From positions 1 through 64,000 of the forward strand of contig CAMLIF010000001.1 in NCBI GenBank assembly GCA_946479985.1: a DNA stretch of 64,000 nt, given 5' to 3'. Below are positions 36,326 to 45,128 of the stretch, one piece after another (position 1 is the stretch's first letter; every line of letters begins with the position of its first letter). The notes beneath the pieces were generated by a model. The model made no database searches. It was given only the letters and a program-made list of their open reading frames with translations, and was not told where the DNA came from. The stretch is from an uncultured Flavobacteriales bacterium. Lineage in GTDB: Bacteria > Bacteroidota > Bacteroidia > Flavobacteriales > Crocinitomicaceae. Position numbers and translations under genes: made by a program.

Positions 36326-37915
36326 TTAGAAAGACAACGGCTCTAAACGCATATCAATTTTCTTTTCTTTTCTGAAGTATTCTGAAACAGAAATATAACC
36401 CGGTTTCCCCGGTTGTACCCACCAAACATTCGATGTGCAGTTTACGGGAACGCGGTTAATTGTTTTTTCACCATTCTTAATGGAGATAACACCAACCATC
36501 AAATCAGATTTTTTAGATTCTTTCTCCTCTTTACGGTTCGCATCAATATAAACAATATCAAATGCATCGGTTTCATTGTTTTGCGATGTGAACGAATAAT
36601 CAAATCCGCCTAACGACTTAATGTAGTAGCCCAGGAACGTTGAACCGTACACTCCCATTCCTGCAGGAAGCAAAACGGATGTTTTCTTCTTTTGGATCAA
36701 ATCGAAATCAACCATTTTTTTGCTTGCATCAAACTCGATAACAACCATGTTCGCAACTAAAATCTCGAATGAGCTGGCCCCGCTTCCGCCTCCTCCTAGT
36801 GCTGCATTGGCAATGTTCATTCCTACTCCACCTGCACTTACTTGTTTTTTAAATTGTTCACCGATCAGGAAAATGTGGCCGTTATCCGAAATAACAACAT
36901 CATGAAAGAACATGTAGTATGGTTTGTTTGCATCTTTCTTATCTTCTTCGTCCAAACTTTCCTGTTTGAATTTAGAAATGTCGGTAGCCCAGGCATATTC
37001 AGTAGTAGACAATTCTGCGCCTTCCATGTTCAGCTCCATCAGGTATAAGCCCTGACTTTTATCTTTCAAATAATCATCTTTCGGTTTGTAATACTCACCA
37101 ACCAGCATGATAGAATTGTTCTTTTCGTTAATAAACGATTTCAGGATAGATTTACGCCCTGAAGCATCATCACCCAATTGAAATTCTTTAATCTTATCAC
37201 CATCGCCTGATCCAAGCAACAAACAATACATATCAACTTCTTTTGTCATTGCTGATTTCTTTTTATAGATCGTAGCCGAAACCACTTTCTCTGAAACATC
37301 AACAATTTCGATCGTTTCCAACATCTCGGAAGTAGCTGGAGAATCGTAAGTCCAAAGAACATCCGCGTTGTTATCGTATGCAACTATCTCATACCCTAAT
37401 TTCGAGTTTTTTGTAAACGTTGTACGGATAAATCCGGTTTTTCCGTTAGGGAAAATGGTAACGTTCTCGGTACTGCTTTGTGCATTTTGCTGAACACGTG
37501 CCACTTCATATTTACTCAAATCGTCTTTCGCAATTTTACTTGATCCCAACAATTTACCCGCACGGTCATAGGTAGCAAATTCATATCCGGATTTTGCATC
37601 GTAATAGTGAAGCATAAAGGCTTCTCCGTTGAAAACCATTTCCAACAAAATAGATTTGTTTGGTCTCGTAATCTCAAACGAACCCGTCTCATTGTAATTA
37701 TCATCAAATAATTCAACTTCATAGGTTGTATTAGCTTTATCTGCCTTCTCCTTAGTAAAGAATATATAGTAGCCAACAATTTTATTGCTCTCAAGAATTT
37801 GTCCTGACTGCTTTGCACTTTTCAAATTCAATACGTTTGGCACGCTTGCATTTTGGGCATAACCGCTGCTCAAGCTTAATAACAAGCCGGCGATCAACAT
37901 TTTAATTTTTCTCAT
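36326..37915 (-). CDS. Secreted protein of unknown function, coupled to an M48 peptidase
   Basis: 529 aa with signal peptide MRKIKMLIAGLLLSLSSGYAQ. The mature part is beta-rich, with repeated strands that suggest a propeller-like fold (TTYEVELFDDNYNETGSFEI, KLGYEIVAYDNNADVLWTYD). A small Gly/Ala-rich insertion (NIANAALGGGGSGASSFE) sits near 375-392. I cannot name a family. The start overlaps the stop of the upstream peptidase gene by 4 bp (ATGA), so the two are translationally coupled and probably work in one envelope process. Confidence 0.8.
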   Translation of the reverse strand: MRKIKMLIAGLLLSLSSGYAQNASVPNVLNLKSAKQSGQILESNKIVGYYIFFTKEKADKANTTYEVELFDDNYNETGSFEITRPNKSILLEMVFNGEAFMLHYYDAKSGYEFATYDRAGKLLGSSKIAKDDLSKYEVARVQQNAQSSTENVTIFPNGKTGFIRTTFTKNSKLGYEIVAYDNNADVLWTYDSPATSEMLETIEIVDVSEKVVSATIYKKKSAMTKEVDMYCLLLGSGDGDKIKEFQLGDDASGRKSILKSFINEKNNSIMLVGEYYKPKDDYLKDKSQGLYLMELNMEGAELSTTEYAWATDISKFKQESLDEEDKKDANKPYYMFFHDVVISDNGHIFLIGEQFKKQVSAGGVGMNIANAALGGGGSGASSFEILVANMVVIEFDASKKMVDFDLIQKKKTSVLLPAGMGVYGSTFLGYYIKSLGGFDYSFTSQNNETDAFDIVYIDANRKEEKESKKSDLMVGVISIKNGEKTINRVPVNCTSNVWWVQPGKPGYISVSEYFRKEKKIDMRLEPLSF

Positions 37916-39381
37916 TTTTCTATTTTAACAAAAGTGTATCCTTTAATCCTGTAGAGGTAATCTTCTAATTCGTCCAGCAACCAGGAATATTTACCGGAGT
38001 TAATGCTGGCAGCATTTACCTGCCAATACAATTTCAAATCTTCTTTCTTTTCCGATTTCGCCAGATCTATCATCACAACCAATTGTTGCAGATCATTTAA
38101 ATTCGCATCTGTCATACTCGGTTTCGGAGCAAACATAGCAGCCACTGCAGTGCATTCCGCAGGTGAAATTAACTGCGTAAAGCAACAAAATCTGTCAAAA
38201 TCTTCAGGTCTTTTCGGGTTCTGAAGCAATAACAGAGAACCCGCTCTACGGCGTTCTTTTAAAAAGGCAAGCACGTTAAAAAGCGAAGACAGTTCTGTCC
38301 TATATGCGGGGTGTTCTCCGTACTTCCCATAATTGCTTATTTCAAGGAATATTGTTTCGGTTAACGAGCGTTCTTCGAATGAAATCTCTACTGCCAGGTC
38401 GAGAATTTCAGGATGAACACTATTGAAAACACTATCCGGCTGCCTGTTAATTGTTTCGAGAGAGTCTGTAATTCCGTATTGCGAAGCAAGTTTATAATAC
38501 CTGTCCCGATCGTAAGGATGCGAGCGCAGGTAAGGCTCCAGTTCATCATTATTTTCAAATGTTCCCAACGAACCTGTTCTTGAGTAATTTGCCGTCTTTT
38601 TTGCAAACAGGCTTCGGAACTCTTCCGGAAGTTCATGGAGATCGAGCAGTTCGCTATTTGAAGAGCTATGATAATCCATAGCCTGAAACATGGCTATTCC
38701 AGCTTCCAGGGAAAACCCGGCATTTTTAGTGTAAATAGCTCCCAAACTATCTGCTTCGAATTCATGTTTTTGCGAAGTAGCTTTCGATTCCAGGATACGC
38801 GGGATCATTACTTTGTTTAAAGCAGTAACCTGTCCATAGTCCTGGTGAACAGCAGCCTTCAATTCATCGTTTAGTTCTTCATCTGTTTCAAGGAGCACGG
38901 TTGCAGTAATAGCTTGTTCAACATGACCCAAAAAGTTATGGGCAAGTTCATGCGCCAGCACCAGCGCAATCTCAGATTCACTTTTCAGATCAATTAAAAT
39001 TCCCACATGAAAGAAAACCACATCATCGCCCATCGTAAAGGCATTGAAGCTGTTAGTGCGGTATAAAACCAGTTTTGAGGTTTGAGAAATACCCGGATTA
39101 TTCTCAATGATCTTTCTGAATATCCGGTTTACGTAGGCATAAACAGGTCCGTCTATAATCAGAACGTCTTCTTTCAGCAAAGCAATTTCAGACTTCACTT
39201 TTTCTAAATGATGTTCTTTGTAAAGATCTTCCTGCTTCCTGGTAAACTCTGGGTGAATAGGTAAATCCGAAGACGAAATAGTAACATATTCAACCAAAGA
39301 CTCAACGGTTTCAACCTGCTGGGAAAACGCAATTGGACAGAATAAAAGAAACAGAATGATTTGACTTAGATGGTTCCGCAT
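37912..39381 (-). CDS. M48 family metallopeptidase, secreted
   Basis: 489 aa from the ATG at 39381. A GTG 15 bases upstream is in frame, but the -7 box at 39398-39405 places transcription start at or past it. Signal peptide MRNHLSQIILFLLFCPIAFSQ. The zinc motif HELAH sits in LVLAHELAHNFLGHVE, and the third ligand is in HEFEADSLG, as in M48 (Ste24/BepA/LoiP-like) peptidases. The C-terminal 200 residues show no recognised repeat. It probably acts in the periplasm. The downstream coupled gene is of unknown function. Confidence 0.87.
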   Translation of the reverse strand: MRNHLSQIILFLLFCPIAFSQQVETVESLVEYVTISSSDLPIHPEFTRKQEDLYKEHHLEKVKSEIALLKEDVLIIDGPVYAYVNRIFRKIIENNPGISQTSKLVLYRTNSFNAFTMGDDVVFFHVGILIDLKSESEIALVLAHELAHNFLGHVEQAITATVLLETDEELNDELKAAVHQDYGQVTALNKVMIPRILESKATSQKHEFEADSLGAIYTKNAGFSLEAGIAMFQAMDYHSSSNSELLDLHELPEEFRSLFAKKTANYSRTGSLGTFENNDELEPYLRSHPYDRDRYYKLASQYGITDSLETINRQPDSVFNSVHPEILDLAVEISFEERSLTETIFLEISNYGKYGEHPAYRTELSSLFNVLAFLKERRRAGSLLLLQNPKRPEDFDRFCCFTQLISPAECTAVAAMFAPKPSMTDANLNDLQQLVVMIDLAKSEKKEDLKLYWQVNAASINSGKYSWLLDELEDYLYRIKGYTFVKIEK

Positions 39382-39397
39382 TGGATTAGTTAACACT

Positions 39398-39405
39398 CAA
39401 AAATA
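39398..39405 (-). promoter_or_regulatory. -7 box TATTTTTG upstream of the M48 gene
   Basis: The minus strand reads TATTTTTG, matching TAnnTTTG. It supports the ATG at 39381 over the upstream GTG. No -33 TTTG at 19 bp. Confidence 0.4.
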
Positions 39406-39692
39406 AAGAAAAAGGTTAGAAACGCTGCATTTTAACATTCACCATTTCCAGGTTAAAACAAAAACAGAAGGTTAACTGGCTGATTATCTATTCCGTAAAA
39501 CATTTGAAAAGAAATAAAAACAACTAAGTGTTCCGTTAAAAATTGCAGGAAAAACACGAGAAGAACATGCATAATACCCGTAATCGGCCAATAGTTTTTT
39601 ACGCCCGAAGCAGATGGATTTGTCATGAGAACAATTATCAATATAGGAATCCTATTGCTCAACCACTGTATAGTTAATGCACAAATTCTCCC

Positions 39693-39700
39693 TATCTTCG
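39693..39700 (+). promoter_or_regulatory. Variant -7 box TATCTTCG upstream of cysS
   Basis: TATCTTCG differs from TAnnTTTG by one base and lies 26 bp before the cysS ATG. Similar TAnnTTCG boxes precede the CotH, TraB and S41 genes. Confidence 0.3.
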
Positions 39701-39726
39701 CCTTTACAATTCCAATACAACAAAAA

Positions 39727-41196
39727 ATGAGCACCAATACCCCTTTGTATCTCTACAACAGCCTTTCCGGTCAAAAAGAACTTTTCAAGCCGATTATTGA
39801 CGGTAAAGTTGGGATGTACGTGTGTGGTCCGACACTTTACAGCGAGCCTCACATGGGAAATATGCGTACGTTCATTAATTTCGATTTGATCTACCGCTAC
39901 TTGCTGAAGGCTGGTTTTGAAGTAAAATATATTCGGAACATTACCGATGCCGGACACATTACGAACTCGGCCGGTGAAGCTGTGGATTCAATTGGAAAGG
40001 CGGCCCGGGTTGAGCAGGTTCAGTCGCTGGAGATTGTCTACAAATACAATGTGAAATTCCAGGAATTGCAGCGCATTTACAATCTGCTTCCTCCATCTAT
40101 CGAACCAACGGCAACTGCACATATCCAGGAACAAATTGAGGTAATCGAGAAAATAATTGAAAACGGGTTTGCTTACGAAGCAAACGGTTCGGTCTATTTT
40201 GATGTTCGTGCTTACGGCGAAAAATTCAATTATGGTATTCTGAGTGGTCGTAAAGTTGATGAATTGGCTGAAGAAACACGTGAGTTGAATGCCCAGGAAG
40301 AAAAACGCTTCTTTGCCGACTTCGCGCTTTGGAAAAAAGCAAATCCGGATGACATGCAAATCTGGCGTTCGCCATGGGGAGACGGAAATCCGGGATGGCA
40401 TATTGAATGTACAGCAATGAGTACCAAATACCTGGGCGACCAGTTCGATATTCACGGTGGCGGAATGGACCTTAAATTCCCTCATCATGAAGACGAAATT
40501 GCACAAAGCTGTGGGTCAGTTGGCTGCAATCCGGCAAATTACTGGATGCACGCAAACATGCTGAACGTGAACGGGCAAAAAATGTCGAAATCATTAGGGA
40601 ATTACTTCCTGCCAAAAGAAATTGTAGAAGGTACAACAGATGTTTTCGATAAACCGTTTGCTCCGAATGTGATTCGTTTCTGCATGATGCAGGCACATTA
40701 CCGAAGTACACTTGATTTTACGCCCGATTCATTAATTGCTGCAGAAAAAGGGTTTTCACGCCTGATGGAAGCTTTAAGCAAATTGGGAAGTTTGCCAACA
40801 AGCAGCACATCTTCTTCGAATGTCCAGGATCTGGTTGCATCGTTCTACACGGCAATGAACGACGATTTCAATGCACCGGTTTTGATCGCAAACTTATTTG
40901 AAGCAGTAAAATACATTAACACAATTATCGACGGTTCAGCAACAATTACAGCCGACGATTTGAAACTATTAAAAACCGAAATGACGGCATTCGTGCTGGA
41001 TGTTTTGGGTTTAACAGTAGAAGAAGAAAACAAATCGGAAGTTTTAGATGCTGCCATGAACCTGGTAATGGAACTACGTCTTCAGGCAAGAGAAAATAAA
41101 GACTGGTCAACTTCAGATAAAATCAGGGACCGTTTGGCTGAAGCCGGAATTGTTGTGAAAGACGGGAAAAACGGAACAAGCTGGAATGTGAAATAG
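39727..41196 (+). CDS. cysS: Cysteine--tRNA ligase
   Basis: 489 aa from the ATG at 39727. The frame is open for 34 codons further, but that stretch contains the probable promoter and is not conserved in type. Class I synthetase motifs are present: VCGPTLYSEPHMGNMRTF (zinc Cys and the HIGH-equivalent HMGN), WHIECTAMS (zinc Cys), HHEDEIAQS, and GQKMSKSLGN (KMSKS). The C-terminal helical anticodon-binding part ends normally. It charges tRNA-Cys. Confidence 0.97.
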   Translation: MSTNTPLYLYNSLSGQKELFKPIIDGKVGMYVCGPTLYSEPHMGNMRTFINFDLIYRYLLKAGFEVKYIRNITDAGHITNSAGEAVDSIGKAARVEQVQSLEIVYKYNVKFQELQRIYNLLPPSIEPTATAHIQEQIEVIEKIIENGFAYEANGSVYFDVRAYGEKFNYGILSGRKVDELAEETRELNAQEEKRFFADFALWKKANPDDMQIWRSPWGDGNPGWHIECTAMSTKYLGDQFDIHGGGMDLKFPHHEDEIAQSCGSVGCNPANYWMHANMLNVNGQKMSKSLGNYFLPKEIVEGTTDVFDKPFAPNVIRFCMMQAHYRSTLDFTPDSLIAAEKGFSRLMEALSKLGSLPTSSTSSSNVQDLVASFYTAMNDDFNAPVLIANLFEAVKYINTIIDGSATITADDLKLLKTEMTAFVLDVLGLTVEEENKSEVLDAAMNLVMELRLQARENKDWSTSDKIRDRLAEAGIVVKDGKNGTSWNVK

Positions 41197-41310
41197 AAGA
41201 CACAACAAAAAATATAATTTGAATAATTAGGATTATCATACTTCTCTCCAACGCTGTCGGAGAAGAGTGGCTGAGCAAATTTGGTTTACCACATGCTAAG
41301 TTCGGAAATC

Positions 41311-41340
41311 CTCCCCCTTAATCCCCCTCCAAAGGGGGAG
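41311..41340. repeat. REP-like hairpin CTCCCCCTT ... AAGGGGGAG
   Basis: A 9-bp perfect stem encloses a C-rich centre AATCCCCCTCCA. Sequences of this C-rich/G-rich type are common dispersed intergenic hairpins in Bacteroidota and other phyla. It lies 13-42 bp before the rnpA start and would be in its leader. Confidence 0.55.
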
Positions 41341-41352
41341 ATTGATCAAAAC

Positions 41353-41742
41353 ATGAACGAAACATTCGGAAAAGAATATAAATTATGCAGCAGAAAAATC
41401 ATCGAAAGTTTGTTTTCGGATGGGAAGCAGCTGCGTGCTTATCCGTTTACAGTTTACATCAAAGAATTACCTAATGATAAGCAGGTTCCGTTCCAATTAG
41501 TCTTCTCTGCACCCAAACGAATTTTCAAACGCGCACATGATCGTAACTACGTGAAACGCATTATGAAAGAGACTTTTCGCAAAAAGAAGTTAATTTTGGA
41601 AGACTACTTGCAAAAGGAGCAGAAACAAATTGCTTTATTTGTAATATATACGCAGAAAGAACTTCCTTCCTACGCGGAAACTTTGGTTCAGATAGAAAAA
41701 TTGATGCACAAAATAAACGTCTTTTTAGCAGATGAAAAATAA
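41353..41742 (+). CDS. rnpA: Ribonuclease P protein component
   Basis: 129 aa from the ATG at 41353; upstream in-frame codons run through the C-rich repeat and are unlikely to be coding. The RNR signature appears as VFSAPKRIFKRAHDRNYVKR followed by IMKETFRKKK. The basic protein binds RNase P RNA to mature tRNA 5' ends. Here rpmH is not adjacent. The gene overlaps the downstream S41 peptidase gene by 11 bp. Confidence 0.93.
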   Translation: MNETFGKEYKLCSRKIIESLFSDGKQLRAYPFTVYIKELPNDKQVPFQLVFSAPKRIFKRAHDRNYVKRIMKETFRKKKLILEDYLQKEQKQIALFVIYTQKELPSYAETLVQIEKLMHKINVFLADEK

Positions 41743-43381
41743 ATTGAATTTCCTTAAATCACTTTCCTTAGTTCTTCTTCTAAGCGTTTCAGGTGGAATT
41801 AAAGTCAACGCTCAAAGCAATGGTTTCGAGGTGTTGAAGTCAATGGAATTAATGGATCTCATCTTCCAGCAATTGGAAACGAGCTACGTTGACGATATAC
41901 AGCCCGGTGAAATGACCAAAACCGGCATTGACGCCATGCTAAAGCAACTGGACCCATACACGGTTTACTATCACGAAGCCAATATTGAAGATTACCGCCT
42001 GATGACTACAGGTCAATACGGCGGAGTTGGTGCATTGATCCGCAAAATTGGAGAAGCAACTTATTTCGCAGAACCGTATGAAGGAAATCCGGCGCAGGTT
42101 GCAGGTATAAAAGCCGGTGACAAGATTTTGGCTATAGACGGGAAAACAATGGTCGGGATTCCATCAGATGATGTTTCTTCTTCGTTGAAAGGACCAAAAG
42201 GTTCAACCATTGAGGTAAAAGTTGATCGTCAGGGAAAAGAAATGACGTTCAAAATCACTCGTGATGAAATCAAACTTCCGGATGTTCCTTATTTTGGAAT
42301 GCTTGAACCGGGAATCGGTTATATCAAACTCAACGGATTTACGCAAACTGCTTCTTCAGATGTTCGTTCTGCTATGGAAAAATTAAAAGCCGACGGAGCA
42401 ACCTCCATGGTTCTCGATCTTCGCGGAAATGGCGGTGGTTTATTGGTTGAAGCCATTAAGATTGTAAACCTGTTCGTGAAAAAAGGTCAAACGGTTGTAA
42501 CAACCAAAGGACGGATTCCTGAGGAGAATAAAGTTTATCAAACACCAGGTGAACCGTTAGATCTTAAAATCCCGTTAGCAGTTCTGGTAGATGGAGGATC
42601 TGCTTCCGCTTCTGAAATTGTAGCCGGAAGTTTACAGGATTTAGACAGAGCAGTGGTAATTGGAACCAACTCATACGGAAAAGGGTTAGTACAGCGCACT
42701 TATGATTTGAAATACGGGTCTAAGATCAAAGTAACTATTTCAAAGTACTATACGCCGTCAGGACGTTGTGTGCAGCGTTTGGAATATTACGACAAAGAAG
42801 CCGGTGAAAGACCAAAAGCAATTGCCGATTCATTATTAAAGGTCTTTACTACTGCAAATGGCAGAAAAGTGATCGACGGAAGAGGAATTGAGCCTGACAT
42901 TGATATCGAAAAGCCCGATTTTAGCCGCTTGTTAGCACAATTAGTGAGTAACAATATCGTCTTTAATTTTGCAACAGATTACTACGTAAAACACGACAAA
43001 ATCGGTGATGCCGCAACCTTCAAACTAACACCGGAAGAATACGAAGAGTTCAAGAAGTATGCTCTTACACAAACCTTCACTTATAATACTGCATCAGAAG
43101 AGCAGTTGGAAAAAATGAAGAAAATAGCCGAAGATGAAGGTTATTACGAAGATGTGAAAACAGAGTACGATTTGTTGCTGGCAAAAGTAACTCCGTCAAA
43201 AGAACGCGATCTGGAGAAGTTTAAAGAAGAGATTAATTATTACGTTTCAAACGAAATTGTTTCGCGTTACTATTATCAAAAAGGGCGTTCACAACAAGCC
43301 TTTCAGGATGATTTGGACGTGCAGAAAGCTTTAGAGGTTTTAAAAAATCAAAAAGAGTACAATACTATTCTTGGAAATTAA
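41732..43381 (+). CDS. C-terminal processing peptidase (S41A) with PDZ domain
   Basis: 549 aa with signal peptide MKNKLNFLKSLSLVLLLSVS to about NAQ. An N-terminal helical part is followed by a PDZ domain (VGALIRKIGEATYFAEP, AGIKAGDKILAIDGK). The protease domain has IGYIKLNGFTQTA, LDLRGNGGGLLVEA, catalytic Ser in GGSASASEIVAGSLQD and catalytic Lys in SYGKGLVQ. A long C-terminal helical tail follows. It should cleave periplasmic proteins at their C-termini. It is coupled by overlap to rnpA. Confidence 0.93.
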   Translation: MKNKLNFLKSLSLVLLLSVSGGIKVNAQSNGFEVLKSMELMDLIFQQLETSYVDDIQPGEMTKTGIDAMLKQLDPYTVYYHEANIEDYRLMTTGQYGGVGALIRKIGEATYFAEPYEGNPAQVAGIKAGDKILAIDGKTMVGIPSDDVSSSLKGPKGSTIEVKVDRQGKEMTFKITRDEIKLPDVPYFGMLEPGIGYIKLNGFTQTASSDVRSAMEKLKADGATSMVLDLRGNGGGLLVEAIKIVNLFVKKGQTVVTTKGRIPEENKVYQTPGEPLDLKIPLAVLVDGGSASASEIVAGSLQDLDRAVVIGTNSYGKGLVQRTYDLKYGSKIKVTISKYYTPSGRCVQRLEYYDKEAGERPKAIADSLLKVFTTANGRKVIDGRGIEPDIDIEKPDFSRLLAQLVSNNIVFNFATDYYVKHDKIGDAATFKLTPEEYEEFKKYALTQTFTYNTASEEQLEKMKKIAEDEGYYEDVKTEYDLLLAKVTPSKERDLEKFKEEINYYVSNEIVSRYYYQKGRSQQAFQDDLDVQKALEVLKNQKEYNTILGN

Positions 43382-43412
43382 TCGTTAAAACCTGTGGACT
43401 ACTCCACAACTT

Positions 43413-44987
43413 ATGCTCGATAGACTTACCGGAAAATCCGTACATGCTTATATCCAGTTTATTGGGTGCTTAGGAATTGCTGCCGGTTTACCATGGAGCA
43501 AAGTTCCACTTTCTTTATCAGTTGTTCTGTTAGCCCTCAATTTCCTTTTACGCGGCGATTTCGGTGATGTATTTGCAAATCTCAAACACAAAAAAGCATT
43601 CTTATTCTTCATCGGTTTTTTTGCTCTGGAACTTATTTCAATTCTTTGGTCAGAAAACAAAGCACAGGCATTAGCAGATCTGGGTGTTCGGGCTCCATTC
43701 TATTCCCTCCCAATTTTGCTGATTGCAAAACCGCTAGCCAGCAGGAAGCATATTCATTGGATCATTCTAATCTTTATCCTGGCAAGTTTCATTACCTCTT
43801 TTATCAATATCGGATACTACCTGCATTGGTGGGGAAGTAAGGTTTATAATGATTTCAGGGGATTATCACTTTTCACCTCACACGTTCGTTATTCGTTGCT
43901 GATTGCGATGGCTGCCATTTTATGTCTGGTTTGGTTTATTAATAAATTACCTTATCGGGCATTTGCTCTCCCTTTGCTGGGATGGTTTTTATTCTACACT
44001 TACTTTGCCCAGATAATTTCCGGATATCTTGCAGTCGGTGCGTGCATCATTGTTATATCGCTTCTTTACATTTACTCAATCAAAAAGCGTATTGTTCGCC
44101 TAGGAATTGGTGCCGGAATTCTTGGAATTATGATCTTCTTCGCGGTTTGGGTGGATCAAATGATACAGCCTGCGCCGCACAAAATCGAAATAAAAGATCT
44201 CCCGACACATACCATAAATGGAACTGAGTATTGCCGGATTGTTGCAGATATGTGGGAAAACGGCTACCCTATTTATGGCTGGTATGCTCCGCAGGAACTT
44301 CGTGTTGAATGGAATAAAATCAGTTCAATAGATTACGACCTGGGAAGAACTCCAACCGGTGATCACTTGAACAACACCTTGATCCGATATATGACTTCGA
44401 AAGGACTCCCAAAGGATTCCCTGGGATTAAGTAAAATGACTCCGGCAGACATTCAAAACGTTGAAAAAGGCATTAATTCAGCTCTCGTACTGGAAGGAGG
44501 AATAAAATCGAGACTTTATACCATTCGCTATCAACTCGAATATAATTCAAATCCAAACGGACATTCCCTGTTGGAAAGATTAGAATATTGGAGGGCAGCA
44601 ATTCATTTGGCAAAGAAAAACTGGCTTTTTGGAGTTGGAACCGGCGATGTACAAGACCAATTCAACAATTATTACGAAACATCCGATTCCAAACTCATTC
44701 CCGAAAACCGTCATCGTGCTCACAATATGTACCTCACCGTTATTATAAGCTCCGGAATATTCAGTTTTCTGTTATTCATGTGGTGGTGGATCGCACAAAT
44801 AAGAGACGCGTGGCGCTTAAAAGGTTTAGCCTGGCTTTGTTTTATCGCAATAGCTATGAGTTCCTTCTTAATAGAAGATACGCTTGAAACTCAATTGGGC
44901 GGAATGTTCGTTTCGTTTTTCTTCGGCTTGTTTATGGCGCATCCTCAGTGGTTTAATCGAATACAAAATTTAAACGGTAAAATCTAA
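43413..44987 (+). CDS. O-antigen ligase/polymerase-like membrane protein
   Basis: 524 aa with about 11-12 hydrophobic segments and a large extracytoplasmic loop at about 250-410. The Wzy_C-type motif region RHRAHNMYLTVIISSGIFSF is near the end. WaaL ligases and Wzy polymerases share this layout and cannot be separated by sequence alone. It would join or polymerise surface glycan in the inner membrane. It follows the S41 gene by 31 bp. Confidence 0.8.
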   Translation: MLDRLTGKSVHAYIQFIGCLGIAAGLPWSKVPLSLSVVLLALNFLLRGDFGDVFANLKHKKAFLFFIGFFALELISILWSENKAQALADLGVRAPFYSLPILLIAKPLASRKHIHWIILIFILASFITSFINIGYYLHWWGSKVYNDFRGLSLFTSHVRYSLLIAMAAILCLVWFINKLPYRAFALPLLGWFLFYTYFAQIISGYLAVGACIIVISLLYIYSIKKRIVRLGIGAGILGIMIFFAVWVDQMIQPAPHKIEIKDLPTHTINGTEYCRIVADMWENGYPIYGWYAPQELRVEWNKISSIDYDLGRTPTGDHLNNTLIRYMTSKGLPKDSLGLSKMTPADIQNVEKGINSALVLEGGIKSRLYTIRYQLEYNSNPNGHSLLERLEYWRAAIHLAKKNWLFGVGTGDVQDQFNNYYETSDSKLIPENRHRAHNMYLTVIISSGIFSFLLFMWWWIAQIRDAWRLKGLAWLCFIAIAMSSFLIEDTLETQLGGMFVSFFFGLFMAHPQWFNRIQNLNGKI

Positions 44988-45106
44988 AAAAAGAATTTTG
45001 TCACTTTTCATCTCTCTCTCATTTCCTCTTTCCGGTTTTTGGTAACAAAATCCGACATTTAACGTACCCTTAGCATTAGAACCGCAAGGCACTGCGCTTA
45101 AAAACG

Positions 45107-45114
45107 TACCTTTG
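45107..45114 (+). promoter_or_regulatory. -7 box TACCTTTG upstream of mgtE
   Basis: TACCTTTG matches TAnnTTTG exactly and lies 14 bp before the mgtE ATG. No TTTG or TTG at -33. Confidence 0.4.
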
Positions 45115-45128
45115 CAAAAAATTCGACG

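Noticed and set aside
41242..41276. Second hairpin repeat before rnpA (TCTCC ... GGAGA)
   Set aside because: Only about 5 bp pair cleanly; too weak to list as a separate element beside the clear one at 41311-41340.
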